In this document: piece by piece, positions 34,368 through 42,311 of the stretch | Numbering within the stretch: position 1 is the first letter of the stretch | Layout of the letters: every line of letters begins with the position of its first letter | DNA from: Salinispora pacifica CNR114 | Lineage (GTDB): Bacteria; Actinomycetota; Actinomycetes; Mycobacteriales; Micromonosporaceae | DNA: 64,000 nt | Direction of reading: 5' to 3' | NCBI RefSeq assembly: GCF_000514775.1 | Contig: NZ_AZWO01000013.1 | Span: 86,501-150,500, forward strand | Translations under genes and position numbers: made by a program | The notes under the pieces: model-generated | The model's database searches: none | What the model saw: only the letters and a program-made list of their open reading frames with translations | Told to the model about the DNA's origin: nothing

Positions 34368-35210
34368 TCAGCGCAGGAGAAACCGGGGTGGGCCGGCGCC
34401 GGAGTCCTCCAGCCGAGGCATCACCGGGGTCGCCGGATCACGGGTCGCCGCGGCGGCGATGACACCGGCCAGATCCCGGCAGGCTGCCACCTGCCCGAGA
34501 GTGACCAGGGTGGGCGGAAGCATGGCCAGCTCCCCGGCGGCGCAGGCGTCGGCCGGGGAGATCCAGAGCGTACGGTCCGCCTCACCGGAGACATCCCGGG
34601 TACGCTGCCCCACCGGTAGCCGGGCGACGAAGAAGTACGTGTCGAACCGACGCGGCTCGAACTCGGGTGTGATCCACCGGCTCCACGGCAGCAGTAGATC
34701 CGAACGGAGGGTGAGCCCTCGCTGGGCGAGCAGGTCAGCGAAGCCCACCTCCCGCCGTTCCAGAGCCACCCGGGCCGCCTCCCAGTCACCGCCAGCAACG
34801 TCGCCGACGACCGTGTCGGCATCCGGGCCGGCGAGCAGGACCCCGGCCTCCTCGAACACCTCCCGCGCGGCGGCGCAGACAACCGCCTGCGCCGCCGTCG
34901 GCGCCAGCCCCAGCCGGGTCCCCCACTGCGCCGGGGGCGGCCCGGCCCAGTCGACGTGGGCCATCGAATCCGATGGGTCCACGCCGCCACCGGGGAAGGC
35001 GTACACGCCGCCGAAGGCCATCGCCGCGACCCGGCGGATCAGGTATGCCTCGAAGCCGCCCCGGTCGGCCAGCGGCGGGGCGGCGGGGCGAAGCAGCAGT
35101 ACGGTGGCCGCTACCCGGGGTGCTGCCGGAACGCTCCCCTGCTCGCGGAACCGGCGGGCGTGCTCCACCAGCGCCGATGGGGCAGGGAAGCCATCGCCGT
35201 CGCTCGTCAT
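34368..35210 (-). CDS. NUDIX hydrolase (NUDT7/19-like)
   Basis: A 280-residue NUDIX protein. The N-terminal part of the Nudix region has 'FGGVYAFPGGGVDPSD' and, after an insertion of about 35 residues, 'AAREVFEEAGVLLAG', giving the REXXEE core. Such insertions occur in the NUDT7/NUDT19-type CoA or acyl-CoA pyrophosphatases, but the substrate here is open. The ATG at 35210 lies 6 nt after TAGGCT (leaderless). Confidence 0.85.
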   Translation of the reverse strand: MTSDGDGFPAPSALVEHARRFREQGSVPAAPRVAATVLLLRPAAPPLADRGGFEAYLIRRVAAMAFGGVYAFPGGGVDPSDSMAHVDWAGPPPAQWGTRLGLAPTAAQAVVCAAAREVFEEAGVLLAGPDADTVVGDVAGGDWEAARVALERREVGFADLLAQRGLTLRSDLLLPWSRWITPEFEPRRFDTYFFVARLPVGQRTRDVSGEADRTLWISPADACAAGELAMLPPTLVTLGQVAACRDLAGVIAAAATRDPATPVMPRLEDSGAGPPRFLLR

Positions 35211-35216
35211 GGAGCG

Positions 35217-35222
35217 AGCCTA
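35217..35222 (-). promoter_or_regulatory. -10 box, leaderless NUDIX gene
   Basis: TAGGCT on the minus strand, 6 nt before the ATG at 35210. Confidence 0.45.
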
Positions 35223-35276
35223 GATCCCGGCCGGCGGAACGCCCAGTGCCCCTGCCCCCACCTCATTGCCCCCACC

Positions 35277-36281
35277 TCAGCTGAACAACGGACGAACCAG
35301 GAAGTACGTCAGGGCACCGATGCTGCCGGCAGCCGGGAAGGTGAGAATCCAGGCGCCCACGATGTTGCCGGCGACCCCCCAACGCACAGCGGAGAGCCGT
35401 TTGGTGGCGCCGACACCCATGATCGCCGAGGTGATCGTGTGGGTGGTGGAGATCGGCGCGCCCAGCACCAGCGCGTTGAAGTAGAGCACCGAGCTGGCCA
35501 CGGTCTCGGCGGCGAAGCCCTCCGGCGGCCGTAGGTCGATGATCTTCCGGCCCAGGGTTCGGATGATCCGCCACCCACCGGCGTACGTGCCGGCGGCGAG
35601 CACCGCGGCAGAGGTCCAGAAGGCCCACTCCGGGATGTGCGTCGGGCTGTCCTGGAAACCACCTACAAAGAGGGCGAGCACCACGATACCGATCGTCTTC
35701 GCCGCGTCCTGCATGCCGTGGCCGACTGACATGGCCGCGGCCGAGGCGCTCTGGGCCCAACGGAAGCCCCGGTTGAGCTTGCCCGGGTGCCCCCGCCGGA
35801 AGATCCACTGCACCGCGACCATCACGATGTAACCGAGCAGGAGACCAACCATCGGCGACAGGATCATCGGTATGACGACCTTCTGGCCGATGCCGCTCCA
35901 CAGCACCACGCCGGACGCCGCCACCGTGGAGCCGACCAAGCCCCCGATCAGGGCGTGCGACGAGGACGACGGCAGGCCGAAGTACCAGGTGATGAGGTTC
36001 CAGACGATGGCACCGACCACGCCGGCGAAGACGATCGCCAGGCTGGACGTACCGGTGGGCAGCTCGACCAGGCCGCTGCCGACGGTCTTGGCGACCTCCG
36101 CACCGAAGTGCGCACCGATGAAGTTGCCGATCGCCGCCATGCCCAGGGCGACCCGGGGGGTCAGCGCCCGGGTGGAGATGCTGGTCGCGATCGCGTTGGC
36201 GGCGTCGTGGAATCCGTTCGTGTAGTCGAAGACCAACGCAACTGCGATCACCGCCAGCACGGCGATGAGTTCAGGGGTCAC
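35277..36281 (-). CDS. pit: Low-affinity inorganic phosphate transporter (Pit family)
   Basis: A 334-residue transporter with about ten hydrophobic segments and the two inverted PD001131-type signatures: 'DYTNGFHDAANAIATSISTRAL' region near residue 19 and 'SVGHGMQDAAKTIGIVVLAL' near 190. Pit proteins import metal-phosphate complexes using the proton gradient. It lies 3 bp after the DUF47/PhoU-like gene, which is its usual partner. Confidence 0.94.
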   Translation of the reverse strand: MTPELIAVLAVIAVALVFDYTNGFHDAANAIATSISTRALTPRVALGMAAIGNFIGAHFGAEVAKTVGSGLVELPTGTSSLAIVFAGVVGAIVWNLITWYFGLPSSSSHALIGGLVGSTVAASGVVLWSGIGQKVVIPMILSPMVGLLLGYIVMVAVQWIFRRGHPGKLNRGFRWAQSASAAAMSVGHGMQDAAKTIGIVVLALFVGGFQDSPTHIPEWAFWTSAAVLAAGTYAGGWRIIRTLGRKIIDLRPPEGFAAETVASSVLYFNALVLGAPISTTHTITSAIMGVGATKRLSAVRWGVAGNIVGAWILTFPAAGSIGALTYFLVRPLFS

Positions 36282-36284
36282 GGA

Positions 36285-36911
36285 TCAGGACTCCTTGACG
36301 GCGATTGTCTCGACGGTGTTCGCCACGTGCTCGAAGGCGTCGCAGGCGGCCTCAAGCTCGTCGGCGACCTCCTTCATCTTCAACACGGTCAAGGCGTCGT
36401 ACTCGCCGGAGAAGAGCCGAACCAACAGCATCCGGTACGCCTGGTCGCCGTCGTTCTCCAGGCGGTTGCACTCAATCCAGTAGTCCTCGAGGTCCCGCAT
36501 CGACCTCAGTCGGGGCATCGCCTCAGCGGTCAGCCTCGCCTGCTGGTCCAAGACGTTGACCAGCTCATGCATCTCCCGCGGCAGCGACGGCAGCTCGGTC
36601 AGGCCGTACAGGTAGAGCAGGTTGCCGACCGCCTCCAGGTGGTCCATGACGTCGTCGAGCAGCGAGCCAAGCCGGTAGATGTCCTCGCGGTCGAACGGCG
36701 TGATGAAGGTAGAGTTGATCTTCTTGTACAGCTCGTGGGTGATCTGATCGCTGTCGTGCTCCACCTCGGTGAGCCGCTCGCTGACCGACTGCACCACCAC
36801 GCCAGGCAGGGCCAGCTCGTTAAGGAGCTCGGTGCCCCGCACCAGGTTCTGCGCGGCCCTGGTGAAGAGCTCGTAGAAGGCACCCTCGTTCGGGCGGAAG
36901 GAAAACTTCAC
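36285..36911 (-). CDS. DUF47 (PhoU-like) partner of the Pit transporter
   Basis: A 208-residue helical protein of the DUF47 family ('KFSFRPNEGAFYELFTRAAQ', 'DREDIYRLGSLLDDVMDHLEAVGNLL'). These PhoU-like proteins are encoded with Pit transporters and are thought to modulate them. The GTG at 36911 is chosen because GAGG lies 8 nt upstream and homologues begin 'KFSFRP'; an upstream GTG (36953) adds 14 residues. It is the first gene of the pit operon, and an array of PHO-box units lies about 120 bp upstream. Confidence 0.9.
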   Translation of the reverse strand: MKFSFRPNEGAFYELFTRAAQNLVRGTELLNELALPGVVVQSVSERLTEVEHDSDQITHELYKKINSTFITPFDREDIYRLGSLLDDVMDHLEAVGNLLYLYGLTELPSLPREMHELVNVLDQQARLTAEAMPRLRSMRDLEDYWIECNRLENDGDQAYRMLLVRLFSGEYDALTVLKMKEVADELEAACDAFEHVANTVETIAVKES

Positions 36912-37028
36912 AGGACGGACCTCGTCGTGTCGGCGGGGGGTGGTGGCAGCCACCTCACGGTGACCCGAGTGGGAATGCTAGGTGCCGCCGAAATGCCAAA
37001 TGAACCGGCCCACCACTAGCCCACTCCC

Positions 37029-37061
37029 ATTCACATTTAGTTAACCATCTGTTCACCTTTG
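37029..37061 (+). promoter_or_regulatory. Three tandem PHO-box-like units upstream of DUF47-pit
   Basis: ATTCACATTTA (37029-37039), GTTAACCATCT (37040-37050) and GTTCACCTTTG (37051-37061) are consecutive 11-nt direct repeats of the PhoP unit type. They read on the plus strand, opposite to the pit operon. Confidence 0.6.
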
Positions 37062-37487
37062 TCGGTTGGAGCCTGCCGCCCCAGGGTGCCGAGCCGGCAG
37101 GCGGCGGTTACCCCAGGCATCCGATGCCGAACCTGCCCCACGACACCACCACCCCAAGTAGGGCATGAACATGCGGTAACGCACGCTGTCGGGCTGCGCT
37201 CAGGATGGGGCAGCGATTTACCTCACACGAACGGCTTCGCGCACAGCTGGGGCAGCTCGACAGCGGCAACACCGGCATCGCCGCTCACCCCGAAACCGGC
37301 GCCACCGCCCACCCATACAACTACCCATCAACCCCAAACGGCCCAAACACCCCCGAAATGCCACGGACCTCGGGTCGGAGCCCAGAAGGGATCACAACTC
37401 GCGAAACCGATAAGATCGAAAAAATGGACAATTCTCCCACCAGAGCGACCCGACTAACTGGTCGGTGGGGGGCATGGTCCAGCCCGT
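37062..37487. other. About 425 bp without a recognised gene
   Basis: The region lies between the pit promoter side and the DUF402 stop. A 96-codon plus-strand open frame (37205-37495) has no family-like sequence and a Thr/Pro/Asn composition that looks non-coding. Long C/A-rich tracts occur at 37290-37370. No tRNA or strong hairpin was found. Confidence 0.5.
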
Positions 37488-37994
37488 TCAGATGACCAGC
37501 GCCAGCCACTTTCGGTACGACGTAGCAAACGGCTCGGTGCCATCGCCCAGCGCGGCGAACAGCCAGTGGGCCGCGGTGTGCGCCTCGGTAACCACCTCGC
37601 CCGGGTAGCCGAACCGCTTACGGTGCTCGGCGAACTCATCCTCGTCCAGCAACTCCACCAGACCGGAGCCACGCCGGCGCACCACGTCCAGGTCAAGGTC
37701 GAAGAGATGCACGGTGTCGTCGTTCTCCCAGCGGGCGGGACTGGCGATGTCGCAGTAGACCTCGCTGGTCCGCGGCGGCGGGTTGAACATGCCGGTCCAC
37801 CACGCGTGATGCGGTACCAAGAGCACGAACGGGATCTGTTCGACGGAGGGCCGGCCGTGGTAGACCGAGGGCGTGCCGACCGGCACGCCGAGCCAGACGC
37901 CAAGGTCGTCCTCGGCAAGCCGGCGAGCCGGGTAGTCGCGGTGGGCGCTGCCGTCGTACTTGCGGTAGATCACGCGGACCGTGTCGCTCGGCAT
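37488..37994 (-). CDS. DUF402 domain protein
   Basis: A 168-residue protein of the DUF402/FomD-like fold: 'HHAWWTGMFNPPPRTSEVYCDI', 'HLFDLDLDVVRRRGSGLVELLDEDEF' and 'YRKW' are the typical acidic metal-site region. FomD and SA0684-type relatives hydrolyse nucleotide phosphates or act on CMP-linked substrates; the substrate here is unknown. The ATG at 37994 lies 7 nt after TAGGGT (leaderless). A GTG at 38003 is possible but lies inside the promoter. Confidence 0.8.
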   Translation of the reverse strand: MPSDTVRVIYRKYDGSAHRDYPARRLAEDDLGVWLGVPVGTPSVYHGRPSVEQIPFVLLVPHHAWWTGMFNPPPRTSEVYCDIASPARWENDDTVHLFDLDLDVVRRRGSGLVELLDEDEFAEHRKRFGYPGEVVTEAHTAAHWLFAALGDGTEPFATSYRKWLALVI

Positions 37995-38001
37995 GACTGG
38001 C

Positions 38002-38007
38002 ACCCTA
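38002..38007 (-). promoter_or_regulatory. -10 box, leaderless DUF402 gene
   Basis: TAGGGT on the minus strand, 7 nt before the ATG at 37994. Confidence 0.45.
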
Positions 38008-38119
38008 GCCGATTCGGTCGATCACACGTAGCAAGGAGATAACTGGACGTCACCGGTCAGATGTCGGATCGTGACAACGCCGCGCCACCCGCCGGGGGCC
38101 GGCAGTCGGTGCCGCCCGG

Positions 38120-38125
38120 TACCGT
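38120..38125 (+). promoter_or_regulatory. -10 box, leaderless helicase gene
   Basis: TACCGT 6 nt before the GTG at 38132. Confidence 0.4.
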
Positions 38126-38131
38126 CACACG

Positions 38132-40192
38132 GTGACCCCGCCCCGCACCGCCACCGACTCCGCCAGCCCGAAGTCCCGAACCGGCGGCCGGCGCTCCGGC
38201 GGTGGGGTGACCGGCGCTGACCTACTCGCTGCGGCGGTCGAGGCGGTCCCCGGAGGGGCAGCACGCCCGGGTCAGCAGGAGATGACAACAGCGATTGAGG
38301 CAGCGGTAACCGCCCGCGAGCACCTGCTGGTGCAGGCCGGCACCGGCACCGGCAAGTCCCTGGCGTACCTGGCGCCCGCGCTCACCGTTGACGGCCCGGT
38401 GGTGGTCTCCACCGCCACCCTCGCGCTCCAGTCCCAACTGGTTGACCACGACCTCCCCCGGCTGGCCGACGCGGTGGAGCCGCTGCTCGGCCGGCGGCCC
38501 ACCTTCGCCGTGCTCAAGGGGCGGCACCACTACCTCTGCCTGGCCCGGCTCGACAACGCCACCGAGGCGGAGCCCGGCGACACCCTCTTCGACGCGCCGA
38601 GACCGGGCGGCACGGCGTGGCTCGGCGAAGCCGGCCGCCTCGGCCGGCAGGTCCAGCGGCTCCGCGACTGGGCCGAGAAGACTGACACCGGCGACCGGGA
38701 CGAGCTAGATCCCGGCGTTGACGAGCAGGCCTGGCGCCTGGTGTCCATGCCGGCGCGGGAGTGTGTCGGTGCGACCCGTTGCCCGTTCGGCGCCGAGTGC
38801 TTCGCTGACGCCTCCCGGGCCCGCGCCCGCGAGGCCGATGTCGTGGTGACCAACCACAGCCTGCTCGCGGTGGACATGCTCGCCGGGCGACACATCGTTC
38901 CGCCACACCAGCTGCTCATCGTGGACGAGGCGCACGAGTTGGCCGATCGGGTCTCCTCCGCCGCACAGGCCGAGCTGGTGCCGGAGTCAATAGACCGGTC
39001 CACCCGTCAAGCCCGCCCACTACTCCGCCCGGAGACGGCCGAGGCGCTCACCGCGGCCGGTGATGCCCTGGCCGTCGGGCTCGCCGAGGCCCCCGCAGGT
39101 CGGCTCACCACCGGTCTACCGGCCCCGCTCCAGGAGGCATGCACGCTGCTTGACGCCGCGACCCGCGCGGCGCTCGACGCGATCGGTGAGGTCAAGGCCG
39201 ACGACCCGGACCCGGTCCGCAAACAGCAGGCCAAGGCGGTACTCGACGAGCTGTCCGGCACCGCGCAACGGCTGTTGGAGGAGGCCGACCACGACGTGGC
39301 CTGGGTGGAACGCAACGACTCCACCGGGCGACGGGCGCTGGTGGTCGCCCCGCTCTCGGTGGCCGGCACCCTCGCCACCCACCTTTACGAAGAACGCACC
39401 GTCGTCGCCACCTCGGCCACCCTGACCCTGGGGGGCCGCTTCGACACCGTTGCCCGGGCTCTGGGCCTGGAGGTTCCGGCTGCCACGACCGATGCGCCGG
39501 TCACCTCCGGTCCGGACTGGCAGTCGCTCGACGTCGGCTCTCCGTTCGACTACGCCCGGCAGGGGATCCTCTACGTCGCCGCGCACCTACCCCGGCCCAG
39601 CGTCTCCGGACTGCCCGATGCAGCCGGCGCGGAGCTTCTCGAACTGGTCCAGGCGCTCGGCGGACGGACGCTCGGGCTCTTCTCGTCCCGGCGGGCCGCG
39701 CAGCAGGCGGCGGAGCTGCTCCGGGAACGCACCGACCTGCCCGTGCTACTCCAGGGCGAGCAGGCGCTGCCACTGCTGGTCCGCCGATTCCGCGAAGAAC
39801 AGGCGAGCTGCCTGTTCGGGGTGATGTCGCTCTGGCAGGGGGTGGACGTGCCGGGCGACGCCTGTCAGCTGGTGGTCGTTGATCGGCTGCCCTTCCCACG
39901 ACCGGACGAGCCGCTCGCCGCTGCCCGTGCCGCCGCCGTTGACGCCGACGGGGGGTCGGGGTTCGCCGCGGTCAGCGTGCCGATCGCGGCCGTTCGGCTG
40001 GCCCAGGGCGTGGGCCGGCTGATCCGCGCCACCGGCGACCGGGGGGTGGTCGCGGTGCTCGACTCCCGGCTGGAGACCGCCCGGGGATACGGCCCCTTCC
40101 TCCGCCGCTCGCTTCCGCCGTTCTGGTACACGACCCGCCCCGACGTGGCCCGCGGCGCCCTCGAACGCCTGGCGAAGGGCGCGACCGGGTAG
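38132..40192 (+). CDS. ATP-dependent DNA helicase, DinG/XPD family
   Basis: A 686-residue SF2 helicase. Walker A 'GTGTGKS' is at about residues 70-76 and the DEAH box 'VDEAHELADRV' near 270. Four Cys between about 145 and 235 ('YLCLARL', 'ECVGATRCPFGAEC') are placed like the Fe-S cluster ligands of XPD/DinG. C-terminal motifs include 'SLWQGVDVPGDACQLVVVDRLPF' and 'QGVGRLIRATGDRGVVAVLDSR'. It would unwind DNA 5' to 3' in repair or R-loop removal. The GTG at 38132 follows a TACCGT box by 6 nt. Confidence 0.92.
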   Translation: MTPPRTATDSASPKSRTGGRRSGGGVTGADLLAAAVEAVPGGAARPGQQEMTTAIEAAVTAREHLLVQAGTGTGKSLAYLAPALTVDGPVVVSTATLALQSQLVDHDLPRLADAVEPLLGRRPTFAVLKGRHHYLCLARLDNATEAEPGDTLFDAPRPGGTAWLGEAGRLGRQVQRLRDWAEKTDTGDRDELDPGVDEQAWRLVSMPARECVGATRCPFGAECFADASRARAREADVVVTNHSLLAVDMLAGRHIVPPHQLLIVDEAHELADRVSSAAQAELVPESIDRSTRQARPLLRPETAEALTAAGDALAVGLAEAPAGRLTTGLPAPLQEACTLLDAATRAALDAIGEVKADDPDPVRKQQAKAVLDELSGTAQRLLEEADHDVAWVERNDSTGRRALVVAPLSVAGTLATHLYEERTVVATSATLTLGGRFDTVARALGLEVPAATTDAPVTSGPDWQSLDVGSPFDYARQGILYVAAHLPRPSVSGLPDAAGAELLELVQALGGRTLGLFSSRRAAQQAAELLRERTDLPVLLQGEQALPLLVRRFREEQASCLFGVMSLWQGVDVPGDACQLVVVDRLPFPRPDEPLAAARAAAVDADGGSGFAAVSVPIAAVRLAQGVGRLIRATGDRGVVAVLDSRLETARGYGPFLRRSLPPFWYTTRPDVARGALERLAKGATG

Positions 40193-40208
40193 TCCTCCGG
40201 TGGACGGG

Positions 40209-41507
40209 TCAGGGGGCCTTACTCGCGACGACGACAGCGTCCGACGGGGTCTCCGGAACGGTACGGATGGCGAGGCGGCGTACGGCCGTGTTGAGCACCG
40301 CGATCAACGGCACCGCGATCAGCGCCCCGGTGATCCCGGCGAGTACCACGCCGGCGGCGATACCAACGATCACCGCGAGCGGGTGGATGGCCACCGCCCG
40401 CCCCATGATCAATGGTTGGAGCACGTGCCCCTCAAGCTGCTGCACACCGATCACCACACCCAAGATGATCAACGCGGTGATCGGTCCGCTGTCCACCAGG
40501 GCGACGAGCACCGCGACCCCACCGGACAAGGTCGCACCGATGATCGGAATGAACGAGGCGAGGAAGATCAACGCGGCGAGCGGAAAGGCGAACGGGATAT
40601 CGAAGATCACCAGGAAGATGCCGATGCCGAGCGCGTCGATGAAGGCCACCAGCACGGTGGCCCGTACGTACGCGCCGAGGGTCTGCCAGGAGGCCCGGCC
40701 GGCGTCGTCGATCTTCCAGCGGGCGTTGACCGGCACCAGCCGAACCAGGAAGCGCCAGATCCGGCTGCCGTCACGCAGGAAGAAGAAGGTCGCGAAGAGC
40801 ACCAGGATCGTGCCCGTCAACACCTCGGCCAGGGTGGCCGCGGTGGAGAGCGCCCCGCTGGTCAGTCCATCGACGTTCTCGTTGAGCCACGCTTCGGCGT
40901 CGTTGATGTAGTTGTTCAGCTGCTGGTCGTCGAGGCCCAGCGGGCCGGTCTGCAGCCAGTTCTGGATCTGGCGTACGCCCTGGGACGACTTCTCGCTGAG
41001 CTCCGGCACGCCCTGAATGAACTCATTGACCACCAGGGTCAGCGTGCCGATCACCGCGGCCAGCCCACCCACCAGCACCACGGCGGTCGCCAGCGACCGC
41101 GGGAACCGGGCCCGGAGCAGCCAACCAACGGCCGGGGCCAGCAGCGCCGACAGCAACAGCGCAATGGCCAGCGGAATGATCACGATCCGGATCTGACCCA
41201 CGATCCGCAGCAGGGCCCAGGCCACGATCCCGATCGCGAGCAGACGCCAGGACCAGGCGGCCCCGATCCGGAGCGCATGCGGCACATCCGCGTCGTCCCG
41301 GCTGGTCGTCGAGCTGTGCAGCGGCGGGGATGGCTCCACGCCGCTGACCGCCGGTGGTGGCGGCGGGGCTGGTGCCGGGTTGGCCACCTCCGCCGAGGTG
41401 GTGCCGGGCGTCCCGGCGCGCAGACCCGCCGATCGCCGCCGGGACCGATACGACTCGTACGCGCGCCGAAGCCCCCCACGCATCCGCTCGAATCGGCTCA
41501 AGCGCAC
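40209..41507 (-). CDS. AI-2E family transporter (putative permease)
   Basis: A 432-residue membrane protein with an Arg-rich cytoplasmic N-terminus (about 1-90), then seven or eight hydrophobic segments with the family's long soluble loop (about 165-240). 'RDGSRIWRFLVRLVP' and 'PIIGATLSGGVAVLVALVDSGPI' and 'GHVLQPLIMGRAVAIHPLAV' are typical AI-2E/YhhT features. Members export autoinducer-2, exchange Na+/H+, or have unknown cargo. It converges with the helicase gene (16 bp between stops). The GTG start at 41507 directly follows GAGGAG; a later start is possible. Confidence 0.88.
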   Translation of the reverse strand: MRLSRFERMRGGLRRAYESYRSRRRSAGLRAGTPGTTSAEVANPAPAPPPPPAVSGVEPSPPLHSSTTSRDDADVPHALRIGAAWSWRLLAIGIVAWALLRIVGQIRIVIIPLAIALLLSALLAPAVGWLLRARFPRSLATAVVLVGGLAAVIGTLTLVVNEFIQGVPELSEKSSQGVRQIQNWLQTGPLGLDDQQLNNYINDAEAWLNENVDGLTSGALSTAATLAEVLTGTILVLFATFFFLRDGSRIWRFLVRLVPVNARWKIDDAGRASWQTLGAYVRATVLVAFIDALGIGIFLVIFDIPFAFPLAALIFLASFIPIIGATLSGGVAVLVALVDSGPITALIILGVVIGVQQLEGHVLQPLIMGRAVAIHPLAVIVGIAAGVVLAGITGALIAVPLIAVLNTAVRRLAIRTVPETPSDAVVVASKAP

Positions 41508-41647
41508 CTCCTCGCGTCCCGCGTTCCGGCGTAACCGGTAGGTCGGACAGGATACGCCGTCAATCCAATCATCGTGGGCCTAATCCGCCACCGGATGCCC
41601 ACGGTCACGACCGGGGAACCACGGCCGGACGGCGGAGCGGGACACGG

Positions 41648-41653
41648 TAGCGT
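41648..41653 (+). promoter_or_regulatory. -10 box, leaderless GroES-like gene
   Basis: TAGCGT 8 nt before the GTG at 41662. Confidence 0.4.
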
Positions 41654-41661
41654 CTGCCCCC

Positions 41662-42000
41662 GTGACCAACGACGAGAATCTCGACTCCGGCCTGCCGATC
41701 CGGCTGCTGCACGATCGGGTGCTGGTCCGCATGGAGGGCAGTGAGGGTGAGCGTCGCTCCACCGCCGGCATCGTGATTCCGGCGACAGCCGCCGTCGGCA
41801 AGCGGTTGGCCTGGGCAGCCGCGGTGGCGGTGGGGCCGAACGTCCGTTCCATCGTCTCCGGTGACCGAGTGCTGTTCGACCCGGACGACCGCTCCGAGGT
41901 CGAGCTACACGGCCGCGGATACGTGCTGCTGCGCGAGCGGGATGTGCACGCCGTCGCCGCCGAACGCGTCGAACCAGACTCCACCGGCCTCTACCTGTAG
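41662..42000 (+). CDS. GroES-like (Cpn10 fold) protein
   Basis: A 112-residue protein with the Cpn10 beta-barrel pattern: 'IRLLHDRVLVRMEG', mobile-loop region 'ERRSTAGIVIPATAA', 'GDRVLFDPDDRSEVELHGRGYVLLRERDV'. It differs from canonical GroES in lacking the 'KP.G.V.AVG' wording and in its longer ends. It stands alone, with no groEL next to it, and a groEL without groES lies at 54-56 kb. It may be a dedicated or divergent co-chaperonin. Likely leaderless. Confidence 0.8.
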   Translation: MTNDENLDSGLPIRLLHDRVLVRMEGSEGERRSTAGIVIPATAAVGKRLAWAAAVAVGPNVRSIVSGDRVLFDPDDRSEVELHGRGYVLLRERDVHAVAAERVEPDSTGLYL

Positions 42001-42080
42001 CCCCACCGGCCGCCACCGGTAGCCGTTTGCTCCGCTCCTTCCCGGGAAGTTAGCCGCACCAGGTGCCCTGGGGAGGGACG

Positions 42081-42248
42081 ATGCCGGTACTGCTCAAGAA
42101 GTTGCTGTTCTGGGGCTTCATCGCGTTCCTGATCTACTTCATGGCGTTCCGACCCGATGGCGCGGCGGAAATGGTGAAAGCGATCGGGGGTGTGCTGATG
42201 GCGTTGGCACAGGGCCTCGGCGACTTCCTCACCAGTCTGATGACGTGA
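42081..42248 (+). CDS. 55-residue membrane protein
   Basis: A small protein with 'LLKKLLFWGFIAFLIYFMAF' as one membrane helix (about 4-23) and a second amphipathic or weakly hydrophobic segment (about 35-55). GGGAGGG lies 3 nt before the ATG at 42081, an excellent ribosome site. It follows the GroES-like gene by 80 bp. Similar short proteins occur in many actinobacteria as far as I recall; the function is unknown. Confidence 0.7.
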   Translation: MPVLLKKLLFWGFIAFLIYFMAFRPDGAAEMVKAIGGVLMALAQGLGDFLTSLMT

Positions 42249-42311
42249 CCGTTTCGGTCCTGACCGCCTCCGTCCTGCCGACCGCCGTCCGGGCGTCCGA
42301 CAGGACCGGGG

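Noticed and set aside
37205..37495. 96-codon open frame in the pit-DUF402 gap
   Set aside because: No recognisable family and weak start context; it runs antisense into the end of the DUF402 gene.
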